DNA of 64,000 nucleotides from NCBI GenBank assembly GCA_003550325.1, contig QKWP01000058.1:451617-515616 (forward strand). The letters run 5' to 3'. The notes beneath the pieces are model-generated. The model did not search any database. It worked only from the letters and a program-made list of their open reading frames with translations, and was not told the origin of the DNA. Positions 10,944 to 22,500 of this stretch are shown piece by piece. The DNA is from Gigaspora rosea (Eukaryota > Glomeromycota > Glomeromycetes > Diversisporales > Gigasporaceae). A program made the translations under genes and the position numbers. Numbering within the stretch: position 1 is the stretch's first letter; each line of letters starts with the position of its first letter.

Positions 10944-13890
10944 GTGATATTCTGACTCAGGTCCAAGTGATTCAAGACCTTACATAACTTGCTTAATCCC
11001 ATGATGAAAGATATTTGTAGTTCCTGGGTTTATTATTATTATCTTAATTACTTGTTTGTTTTGTTACTCATGTATAAAAATAAAGAAACTAGCGTATATG
11101 TGCGTTGTAATTACCGATTGGATGTAAATAAATAATTTATGCCTCATAAGTAACGGTATTAACAAATATTTACGTAAAATTCAGTATGGATGCACAAGCT
11201 CACTAATGTTACATTTTGTTACTGATTTTGATATGTTCTTTTGTTAGCTGTGCAAAGTTGATTTTTCGTTTTGCATTACAAGGATTTCAAAATTCGTAAC
11301 GGATGGACAGATTTTTTTATTTTATTTTTTTATTTTTTACTGCAAATAGAATAATGCCCACATTTAAGGTTATACGAGGTTAATTTTGGTTAATTTTCAT
11401 ATGCCAACTTTTTGTACCGTACACATGTAAACTAAGATGTACATAATTTATTAATTATTATTATAAACTGTTAAACATTTCATTTTTTAAAACTTCTAAT
11501 ATGATCTATTAATTCTTTTGTTTCTGGTTTTGCATACCAAAAACATCATGCAGCTACCTTACGTAATAAACTACTGATAATAATGACGTACGTATTATAT
11601 AATTTATTAATGGTAAGGTGTACATAGATCATTTATCATATAATTTTAGTAGTTCAATAAGATTTTATATAGAAATTAAAAATGCTACTAATAAAACTTT
11701 TTATAATTTAATTAAATTGACTAAAATTTTATAATTTACAAGAGAAAAGGAGGTGCTACTGGCGCCTCTATATTAATTGTAATATTTTTTATTGTGATTT
11801 GTTTATGTATTATTTTTTTATGATTCATTAATATTTGTTAATTATATATAATTATAGAGTATGCTATATATATTAATGCTAAGGTTAGTGTGTATTTACT
11901 ATATAAAGAGTACGTTAGAATTTTATTATTGTCATTATTATGTAATTACTTTGCATGAATTATATTGACTATACTATTGTAATTTTTGAATAAAAAAGCT
12001 TGGTACTGTTATGCCAAATTTACTTCTAGTAGTTTACGTTGAAAGGTTACATGAAATTACAGAGACAGGTTTTTAGGTATTTATTATAGAAAGAGCATGA
12101 ATTTATGTAATATTTATTTTAGAAAGAAATTTGAAGAACGCATGTTATCTTTAACTAAAGATGAGAAAGTATGTACTTATCTAGCATTGAAAAATTTTAA
12201 TGCTTTCACTAGAAATTTAGTGTCTTGCGATTGTATATACATTAGCCTTTTAATGCTATAACTGCTTTATGTCATTTCACAATTTAGATGGATTTTGAAT
12301 TTATTTATGTAATTTTCACCAATTTAGAAATATTCTTAATACAACACTATAAAACTTAAGTGCTCCAACTATTGGGTATGACAAATAAGTACTGGCTAAT
12401 TTATTATATAAATACATACATTTAGTTGGTACTTATTTGTCACACCAAATGATTGGTTACACCCCTGTGGCAAATGGAAGTGTGTTGTCACTTGATCTCA
12501 AAATTTTACAAAAATTGGAACTCAGAATTACTAATTTATTATACTACAAATGTATTATGTATTCATATTAATAAATGTTAAAAAGAGAAATAGTCATTAA
12601 TTTTAAATAAATCTTTCTTAATTTTTATTATTAATTTTTAAAAATATAATGATACAACTTCCTGGTGCACAAAACCTTTGATTGAATATTCGTCATAGGA
12701 AAATCATAGTTTAATAGATTGAATAAATATAATCAATATTTATCTGTATTTAAAAATATAACTGATTTACAAAACTTAAGTTTTAAATATTGGTGATTCA
12801 TAATTTTAAGATCTTTATATTGGCATGGCTGAATGACTTCATATAATTAAGCCAACTGAAATAACCAGTTTGCTTTATTAAAAATTTTTTATAAGATAAC
12901 TTGTGCTAACACCAAGCAATGAAACATACTAGTCAGGACAAAACCCGGTAAAAAATTTTTTTTTTGGGTTGTTATATTTTATTTTATTTTTTTATAATAA
13001 AACTAGTTCAATGGGTAGCACTTCGTGCCACCTATCTTATTTTTTTAAAAAAATTATATTACTATTAAAAATTCTTTTACAAAACTTATCATCTATTGTA
13101 ATATACACAATATATAGTTGAATTGTTAATTTACATTGAAATTATTGTGATTCTACCATGATTTATTGTAAATAATTTTGTTATAGGATTTACTAATATG
13201 GTATAACAATGGTTAAAGCTGAGTTGATATTATTATTATTATAATTTTTACTATAACTTGATGTAAAAATTCTATTATAGAACTTACTCACTATTCAGCA
13301 ACTACAGGATATAGTAAGGTTAAGTTTATTGCATTATATAGAATTATCTTACTATCTTAATTCAGAATTTTATTTGTTGATACAGTATATACTGTAGTTA
13401 GGGCTAGCATCGAAATTATTGTGATTTTTGCATAAAAATTTTTATAATAAAGCTTACTTGCTATTCCAGTTATCGAAAATGCAATTAAGGTTGAATCAGA
13501 TTATCATAATTTATCATTAAAATTCTGTTACAAATCTTATTTTCCAATGCAGTAGTATTGGAGCTATTGTGATTTCTACTTTTAAATGAGTAGAATTAAA
13601 CTTTATACTCATACTAGCTCTCATACGATATTGAACAATTAAATGATTATAGTCAATAATACATACATTCTACTTCGACAATGAACTTCAAATTTGCTTA
13701 ATAAACTTTTTCATGTTTCGGTTGCACAAGCTTATCACAAAATGGCATTTTAAAGTTTTAAGACTTTAATGAATTATCCAATTTAGAAGTTCTCAACACC
13801 GTGCAATAAAAAGCCAAATAAAATGTGAAATTGCTGTATCGTACGTACGTACGTACATACGCATTCTTAATTTGAATTTTCATAAAATAG
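10944..13890. other. AT-rich spacer with degenerate repeats
   Basis: No gene supported. Contents: a small inverted pair TGACAAATAAGTAC/GTACTTATTTGTCA near 12374-12450; loosely repeated ~100-150 bp blocks between 13060 and 13570 sharing words such as AATTATTGTGATT and AAATTCTRTTA; and a short ACGT microsatellite near 13840-13856. Confidence 0.5.
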
Positions 13891-13894
13891 AAGT

Positions 13895-15030
13895 AAATTT
13901 TTTTAAAAATCTTTCTAATAATTATCTTGAACTTCTTAACGACAAAGAAGATATTAATGTAATTATTAATGTTGGAGAAACTACAAACACTAAAACTTTC
14001 TATGCACATGCAACTGTCCTTAAATATCGATCTTAATACTTTAAAAATAAATTGCTGGACACAAGAAGAGATGAAAACAATATTAAAAACAATTAACTCA
14101 GGCCATATTTCTACCAAACAATTTGATATTATTATTAAGTAAGCTGTCAAAATAATCATTTTTTAATAGCTATATTTACATTATTAGCTACTATCTGATT
14201 TAATAAATTTAACGAAATGAAGGTATATTTAAGGAGGTATCGCTTTATTACGTATCAGCTACGTTTGAGCTCATGCTTGTTGCTTCTAAACTTCTTCTTA
14301 AAGAATTGACTGAATATCTTGAATCTTATTTAATGGATACAAATGCTTATTGGTCCGTTTAAACTCTGCATATGTTTATAGACAAAGTTTCCAGAATAAT
14401 GTGAGTCAAGAATTACAAAAATGGTGCAATAATATCTTATCAAACCATCCAAGTCTAGTTTTTGAAGATTTTATTTCTGTTCAAGAAAACGCATTGGTTA
14501 AACGTGATGATTTACAAATGGATGAAATCAAAATTTGGAATTACGTTATCAAGTGGGAATTACTCAAAACCCAGATTTACCTTCTGATATAAAAGATTGG
14601 TCAAATGAAATTTTCAGACTTTGAAGACTACTTTACAAAATTGTTTGCCACTTATTCGTTATTTTTCAAATTTCTGGTGAAGATATCGCTAATCACGTAA
14701 AACCATATAAACGATTACTTAAAAAAAAATCTTTGGAATGATGTAAAAATGCGATTTATTAATCCAAAACATCCAGTATTATCAGCAATTCTTCAACCTT
14801 GCGTGATTCAACATCAAATTTGCCAGCTAGAATAACGGAACGATTTTCGACTGTAATTGAAGAATCTCATGCAGCCCAAATTGCTTCATGGGTCGATAAA
14901 ACATCTGAAACTTGTTCTGTAACAGATAATCCTTATGAATTTAAATTGTTATTTCGTAGAAGTAGAGATGGTTATACTGCTGACTCATTTTGGAATTATT
15001 GTAATAAAAAGCAAACAATGTTGTTGTGAT
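13895..15030 (+). pseudogene. Decayed BTB-BACK-TLDc gene
   Basis: Exon 1 (about 13895-14138) encodes a BTB start, SNNYLELLNDKEDINVIINV, and contains an in-frame stop where the family has SPYF. A GTAAGC...AAG intron (14139-14222) follows. Exon 2 carries the BACK block (ELTEYLESYLMDTNAYW, then YRQSFQNN, LQKWCNNILSNHPSLVFEDF and KRDDLQMDEIKIWNYVIKW) and, further on, a TLDc start, SHAAQIASWVDKTSETCSVT and FKLLFRRSRDGYTADSFW. Several frame changes and stops separate these blocks, and the TLDc domain ends early. BTB-BACK-TLDc proteins are a large expanded family in Glomeromycotina; this member looks dead. The intron sits at the same codon and phase as in the minus-strand paralogue at 9.4-10.0 kb. 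Confidence 0.75.
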
Positions 15031-15544
15031 TATAAGATATTTACTTCTATATAATCACATTAAAATATTTATATATATTGTGACTATATGGAATATATTT
15101 TTGTAATCATCCTCATTTATAATCACATTTTTTCATGCAACAAACTAGGTGATTATAGGAGGAGGACGACTGTATTAGAATTCATTTTTCTAATCTTTAA
15201 TTCTCCACAATTCTTACTATCCACATATGTATCAACTTATTCTTTCAAGTTTTTTGAAATTGATGCATTCATAAATAAATAATGCTCATCAAAAAGAGGC
15301 GTAAATAAAACAAATAATTTGTGAATAATGTCAACATAAATTGTGCCACATTTTGATAACGATAAAGTTTTTCTTTTAAATTTAATTCAATTACATTTTT
15401 GCACAAGTATAGAAACACATCTGAAATTAATGCGCAATTTTTCTAAGTGACAAGCATACACGATAGATCTACTATAATTTCAGGATTAGTCAGAAATAAA
15501 TCTTTTTAAGAAACCAGGTGAAAATTTTAATGTAAAAATTTGGA
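15031..15544. other. Spacer upstream of the anoctamin locus
   Basis: AT-rich. It would hold the promoter of the locus that starts at 15545, but no distinct element was identified. Confidence 0.4.
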
Positions 15545-18500
15545 ATGTCTGAACCATCGCAAGCTTCTACTTCTGAAGAAGTGCATAAAATTTCTGTCCC
15601 AGAAGAAGCAATAGAAGTTATAGAAGAAGTAATATATGCTTATTAACGATTATTAAAGATTCTCTATCTCTTTTTACTGTCACAGTACTTATTTATTAGC
15701 GACTACAGATTTTTTGTGAGAACAGACTCCTTCAGAAAGCTCTAAAGCACTAACAAGCATCTTTCAATCGTTATTCCAAAGTGCAAAACCAAAGTCGTAA
15801 AAGTCCAAAAAATGTAATAGGTATTACTGATGATGATTGGTCAAAGCAAGGTATTATAAGAGTAGTGATAGAACCACATAGGGTATTACATTTATTAAAT
15901 GAGGATGATCGAATTATTTATGAGGGAATGAAAGAATGGGTGAAAGATCATCCGAACGAGGGACTTTTCGAATGTATTGAAGAATTCGGTAATGAATAAT
16001 CATGTAAACCTAAATATTATGCTTATTTTAGATTTGTCACTAATTAAATATCTTTTATATTTACCGTATTTAATAGGGATTAGACGATTAGGTGACGCTT
16101 TAGCGAAAGTGCTTTACAACTATCCATTCCCTGACTTCATTATCACATATTCTGATAGTGACCTAAAAGAAGGAAGTCAACCAATTAGACAAAAGAGAAA
16201 TCAAAGACGAAGGAATTTCGAAAGATTATTGCTGAAAACTGGATTAATCATTGAACAAGAACAAGATGCTGCTAGTGAAAATGTATACATTAAATTGTAT
16301 GCTCCATTTGAAAAATTATGCGAACAGGCAGAAGTAATCAAATTAAGGATGAGATTAGATGTATGTATTAAGGAATATAAACATTATAAATTTACATTTT
16401 CATCAATACTTAATTCTTTATAGACAACAAATATGAAAGAACTAAAAGAACTAGAAGAGTAATTATGAAATATTTTACACATCCTATAAATTTAAAAAAA
16501 CAAGCAGCTCCTTTTAAGACGAAAAAAATAGGCCAATTTGAGGATGCTGAAAAATTCAGATCTTTAGCTGAATGTCACGAAGGAGTTTAATGGTATTTAA
16601 TAATTCTACAAAGTTTTTAATTAATATATGAATGATTTTCGAATAATAATAATGATAATACATTAATCGCATCTTTTAATAAATATAGGTTTATAGTAAA
16701 ATAATAACAGCCAATCAACTTCAAAAATACGTATTGGTGTGATAACCGATTTTTGACTAAACGTCACATAATGTCATTATCGATTCGAAATTTAATCAAA
16801 GACAAAGTATACCTTAATTTCATTCCATTACATGATGGTTCTTATGAACATGATACGACGATTGATGTTGAAAGATTAATAGAAACAAGTTTTTATGGTG
16901 AACCAAGATATAAAACTAGTGACGATGATCGTAAACTAATTCTTGCAAGTACTAGTGATAACGATAATGATGACGGTGAAAGATCTACCCTTTATAGAAA
17001 CAATGTGAAATTATAGAAACAATGTGAAATTAAAAAAACGAGCATGGTTATTTGATAATTGGTCAAAAGTTTTAGTAGGCAACCAATAGAAGAGATTAGA
17101 GATTATTTTGGAGAAAAGGTGGCATTATATTTTTCTTGGCTAGGTATGATTAAATTATTTAAGGAATATACAAAAAATTTTTTTTAAAAAAAAGTTTTAT
17201 ATAATTAAATCTTTATAAAATCATTTCTAATCGTAGGACATTATACCACTTGGTCGGCGATATCATCCATAGCTGGTATTTTGGTTGTTATAAATGGAAC
17301 AATAGAGGGCATAAGGTAATTATTTGCTTTATAAAAAAGTTCAATTTTTATAATAGTAATAAATTTTGTATTGTTTACATTGATTTTAGGACGGATGCAA
17401 TTAAAAGAGCATTTAACGGCGATCTTGCTAAAATTTCCGTTATTTGGGATAATTCATTAACTGCACCTTTTGCTCTTTTCATGTCTATATGGTGTAATTA
17501 TTCAATTAATTCTTAATCAATTTTATTTTTATTCGAAATTAGGTTGGTATTCATTGCTAATTTATCTATTTGTTAATTTAATAGCGGTAATGTTTTTACA
17601 ATTTTGGAAAAGAACAAATTCGTCAATTCAATATGATTGGGGAATTACAGAATTTGCGAAAGAGGTTAGTTCATTACTTTTTAAAAATTCTTAATGAAAT
17701 ATACCTATGATGCATTAATCCAAATTTATGCGTAGGAACTACCAAGGCCAGAATTTTATGGGACAAGTAAAGCTTCTCTTATTTAATTATAAATGTTACA
17801 GCTGATACTGAAAATGACTAATTGCTAATGCCAAAAATTGGGTGTCTGTAACATAACTAAAAAAATCAACCCAAAAAAAGATACTACAAAAAAATTTTAA
17901 ACGTTTCATATTAGGATTCCAGTATCAGCAGTGACAATCAATATAATAAATATACAAATTTGTGAATATTAATGCCAGGTCTTTAGCTATTCGTAAATCA
18001 CCAATCACGATGAAAAATGAAATACACTTTCCGCTTCGTCATAGAATTCAAAAACTTGTCATTTCTGGCATGGTTGTTTTTATTTCTGTAAGTTATAGAT
18101 TTCTTTTACATTAATTATAAAATATCAACAATCGGCGAATTACAATGAAATCAAATTAAAATTAAATTTAACATTAAAATGCATAATCATAGTAAAGTTG
18201 TTTTCAGAATTATTATTAGGCATAGGATTACAACAAAGTATGAATTAATTCCACATAATCAAATAATTAAATAAAATTGCTCATTTAATTTGATTTCATT
18301 TAAATTTGCCACAATAATTAAGTTGTTTCTTTCAAACTAATCATTCCTTATACAGCTAGGTATCACCATAATAACAATAATTTTTCCGCAATTTTGGAGA
18401 GAAGCTGGAATTTGGACTTCAATCATAACTGCTTATTTGAATTTGATTACTATAATGATTTTGAGTATGGTATGTGATTGTTTATATATGAAGACTTGTA

Positions 18501-20205
18501 TGTGAAAATTTCTATTAATGACTCTGATTAGATATACAAAAATGTCGCATGGTGGCTAACAAATTTTGAAAACCACAAGACTCCAACACAATTTGAAGGT
18601 ACAACCCTTTTTCTTATCATATTTCTATTTTTACTTAAATTTATTGATCTTTTTTTTTGATGTATAAATAGATTCCTTAATTATAAAGTCTTATCTTTTT
18701 GATTTTTTCAATTTTTATTCCACATTATTTTATATAATGATTTTTAAAGAACAGGTAATTTGTTCTCTATTTTCAATCTTTTCTATTCTAGATTCAGAAT
18801 AATTTATAAATTTAACTTTTTATAAAAAATCAAAAAGTACGTAGGTGAACTCATAAAACAAAAAAACATTGGATGTGAATATAAGAATTGCATGATAGAA
18901 CTTACAATTCAATTACCAATTATATTAATTGGCATGCAAATTATTGGACAATTTTCAGAAATACTTATACCGTACGTATTCAATAAATCTAATTACTTTT
19001 AATTATATTTCTATCTTACCCTATTTCGATTCCATAGTTGGGCGCTTAGTAAACTTGAAAAAAGACAAATTGTACGTGAAATGAAAATACTAAAAGGCAA
19101 ATACAGACGCTCTGGTAAAAAAAATACTGAAATACCTCAGTGGATCTATGACGATCGATTATCACCTAATACTGGTACTATAGTAGAATATGAAGAAATG
19201 GGTTTGTATTTCACGGTTTGCGGTATAAAACCGACATAAAGTTAATTTATATTTCAGTATTTGTAAATTATTATTTTACAATGCCACTATTATTTGTTCT
19301 GGTAATAGTTATTCAATTTGGATTTATTGCATTATTTGGATCCGCTTTTCCATTAGCACCTTTGTTCGCTTGGCTAAATAATATTGTTGAAATTAGAGCT
19401 GATGCTTTTAAAGTAAGATCCTTTTAATTATAAACAAAATTACTCATTTTTATTTAATAATGAGTTTTCTTATTTCGGCATTCATCAGTTTATTGTAGAA
19501 TTACAAAGAACGTTTGAAGAAATTCTAAACATTTTAGCTTTTATGGCGGTATTAACAAATACCATAATTATTGCATTTCATTCTACATGGATGAAACAAC
19601 AACTTCAACAAATTATTAGTGACCCTAATAATAAATATGAATTAATGATTGCCAGATTGGCTTTCATAATGGCTTTTGCGGTATAAAAGAATTTTTAAAA
19701 TTTTTTAATAAATACTATATGTTATATTTGAAGTTACTACTTTCGATATAATAACATTCATAAATTTTGCTAATTTTTACTAATTATTTATTAACTTTTA
19801 ATAGCTTGCATTTTTGCTGATACAACTATTTCTTGCATATATAATATCGATGTACCAAGTGCAGTTCGACTAGCAACTGAAAGAGAGAAATATTTAGTAA
19901 AATTGACAATGGGAGACATATATCCTGCTTTAGATGAATTTTTATCAACCAATGATAGTTCATTATTTGATCATAATGGAGAACTAAAATTGCCAAAATA
20001 CGAAACTGAGAAGGTAATTTAGCTAGAAATTTCAATTTGATCATGATCAAATATGGAATTGGATATTAAAGAGTATAACAAGCGTGGGTAAAGCTATTGC
20101 AGTGCTGTTACTAATGTTGAAGAAATTGTTGGAGGGGTAGTCAATGGTATAGATGCCGCTGTTAGTAGCATGGTTAGTAAAAATGGCAATGCTGTAAAAG
20201 ATTAG
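15545..20205 (+). pseudogene. Anoctamin/TMEM16 (Ist2-like) gene, multi-exon, damaged
   Basis: About 19 exons can be traced: 15545-15628, 15726-15988, 16077-16360, 16434-~16584, ~16690-17143, 17237-17315, 17390-17493, 17585-17664, 17736-17766, 17979-18087, 18356-18469, 18532-18598, 18672-18754, 18845-18971, 19038-19201, 19258-19412, 19489-19680, 19805-20013 and a last one ending 20205. The start MSEPSQASTSEEVHK fits, and most junctions are GT...AG in phase. Family signatures: [86 protein letters not shown] and DVPSAVRLATEREKY, with membrane helices in the expected places. Anoctamins are lipid scramblases or ion channels; Ist2 tethers ER to plasma membrane. Frame breaks near 15790, 16460, 17010-17060 and 19850, plus a short gap in exon 17, suggest a pseudogene, though sequencing error is possible for some. 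Confidence 0.85.
17794..17937. mobile_element. Small MITE inside an anoctamin intron
   Basis: TGTTACAGCTGATACTGAAA at the left pairs with TTCCAGTATCAGCAGTGACA at the right as imperfect ~20-bp inverted ends. It lies wholly in the intron between exons 17736-17766 and 17979-18087. The target duplication is unclear. Confidence 0.5.
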
Positions 20206-21152
20206 TAAAAAGAAAGTGATAGTTCAAAGTAAATAGAATGTTTATAGAGTACTTACAGTTATTTATTTAAAATTGTATATTTATTATCTTCAAATTTTTG
20301 AATTAAAGTCGTAATCTAATTAATAATTTTATCCCTTGTATTTAATATCTAAAATCTCTTAAATGATTTAACACTTGTAATTTCGGCAACTTCTGCTCTT
20401 TTATTTACTGGTAGATAAAAGTGTATACATAATTGGTCTTAACATCCATATTACTGTAATAATATGAATATTTTAAATATATAAAAATGTTCATATGCGA
20501 TTGACAGAAATTGACCAATAGCAAATCATGATTAAAATTCAAAACAAACGTTTTAAAAACATCAAAAATTTGCACAGCACAAGAGCCCACTAGGCTCCGT
20601 GACGATAGCGGTACAAGGGTCTTTATTTGATATTCAGCACCAATGGACTGTAAGAATCTTTTTTTGGTGGTTGAACTTCATGACCTTAAGTGAATTCCAG
20701 GACAGACTGGCAACAGGCTGGCTCGTTCCAGACAGAAGTACCTTTTATGCATTAACAAAAAAGTTTTCTTATGTAATTTTATTATACTCGCTAACCTCTA
20801 TATTTAACTTTAATTTAATTGCTAACCATATATAAGCAAACTCTGTATATATATAACAACAAAATTGGTATTATATGTTACATAAATATTAGCAAAATTA
20901 GCATCGCCATCAGAATTATATTACTTAAATAAAATAAGAATATGGGTCTTTTCCTTGAAAATAGCATTCTGGAGTTCTTTAAGATTTTTATTAAATTTAA
21001 TTTATGAAACATAAAGCTCATTTTGTACAAATTTTATATCTAGTTAGCTTAATATTAAAATGAGTTATAGAAGTCCAATAATTTGATAGAATTTTTTTGA
21101 ATATCTAAAAATAGAAAGAAATGATTAATATAATAAATAAATATTTTGCTAT
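20206..21152. other. Spacer
   Basis: No recognised gene. One plus-strand frame (20599-20835) has unusual composition for the region (IQHQWTVRIFFWWLNFM) but no family match or intron signals that I can defend. Confidence 0.4.
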
Positions 21153-21289
21153 CAATTTTGTACTGCTAAAAATTTCTTAAAAATAATTCTATAGAATATT
21201 ATTGTATAATTTTAATTTTCAATTTTGTGCTGCTAAAAATTTCTTAAAAATAATTCTATAGAATATTATTGTATAATTTTAATTTTCAA
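21153..21289. repeat. 67-bp tandem duplication
   Basis: CAATTTTGTACTGCTAAAAA starts at 21153 and CAATTTTGTGCTGCTAAAAA at 21220; the two copies are otherwise identical. Confidence 0.85.
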
Positions 21290-21302
21290 TTAATAATAAC
21301 AA

Positions 21303-21662
21303 GTTTACTAAAACGCACCACTGGTGTTCAACACCAGTATGTGGTGTAACGTGAAGATCAATATAAAAAAATAAACAAAAAAAAATAAACAAAAATTAAA
21401 TTTAATAAATGTTAAGTAAGAGTTAATAGTTAGGGTTAGGGTGAGGCATAGTATATAGTGAAATTTCACAGGGAATTTTTTTTTTTTAAAAAAAAGGTGG
21501 TTTCATAGATAAAATTTTGAGTTAGAAGGTATTTTTGAAAAAAATAGCAAAATGGCAAAAAATTTATGTTACACATGATCTTTACGTTACACTGCATTTA
21601 AAAAATGTGATTGGTGAAAATTATTGTGGTGTTGGCACCAGTGGTGCGTTTTAGTAAACTCG
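21303..21662. mobile_element. 360-bp MITE, GTTTACTAAAACGCACCACT ends
   Basis: The left end GTTTACTAAAACGCACCACT and its complement at the right form ~35-bp inverted repeats that also share the word CAACACCA. AATAACAA lies on both sides (21295-21302 and 21663-21670), an exact 8-bp direct repeat, although the right end carries a couple of extra bases. A second inner pair, GTGTAACGTGAAGATCA and TGATCTTTACGTTACAC, strengthens the symmetry. It is non-autonomous; hAT-like by duplication length (inferred). Confidence 0.75.
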
Positions 21663-21670
21663 AATAACAA

Positions 21671-22500
21671 AAACTTCACAAAAATCATATTTAAAATTAG
21701 AAAAAAAACCAAATTTTAGTTTTTTTGGTTATATTGCTATTTAGGCTAGTTGAAGTTATACTGTAATTTTGTTTAATAATCTCTTATAAAGCTTAAGTGT
21801 AGTGGGAGAGGGGTCAAGTTAAAAAACATGTTAAAATTGTATAAATAATTGCATTATTATTGGTTGACTTATAAACACATGATTATTGGAATCCTAAGAA
21901 ATAATGAACATTCTGATTTGGCTATTTAATTTTAGAGAACTTTTGAAGCCAGAGAGAGAAAAACATTAAACATAATTGTAATTTTGAACATCCTTATTCA
22001 AAATATTTCTAATACTATAGAGTTATTTTTAAAACAAAAGCTTTGAGAAATATTAATAAAAAAGAGACAAATCATTTTTAAAAACTTGGTTTAAAATTTA
22101 AAATAAAATATTTTAACAACTACTAAATTAAATTTAATAAAATTTTTTATTTTAATTCTGTTCTTCAATTTGTATTATAGGCAAATTTACCTGCAACATT
22201 TTATAAATTTAAATAAAATTTTAAATATTGATTTTAGTTATATATTTTTTAAATAAAATATTTAAATTAAATCTGTTATATCAACTTTGTTAAGTAAATT
22301 TTTTAAATATATAAAAAACTTTAGTATAATAAAAATTTAAAGCATATATATTAAAAATTTACTATAGAATTTTTTTAAATTTGTCTAAATTTTATATATT
22401 TTTATCTATAAAAAAATATTTACTTTTAATACAAGTCTTAATTTAAGTTACTAAAAGTACAATATATAAATTACAATATTATATTAGAAACTAAATTTTA
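21671..22500. other. Very AT-rich spacer
   Basis: Nothing coding is seen. A block near 22090-22160 shares the AACTACTAAATTAAATTTAA and TTTTATTTTAATTCT words with the repeats at 5.6-7.3 kb and 41.6-41.8 kb. Confidence 0.5.

Noticed and set aside
20599-20835. Candidate small gene
   Set aside because: A 78-codon frame with unusual aromatic content but no homologue recognised, no intron signals and no promoter context.
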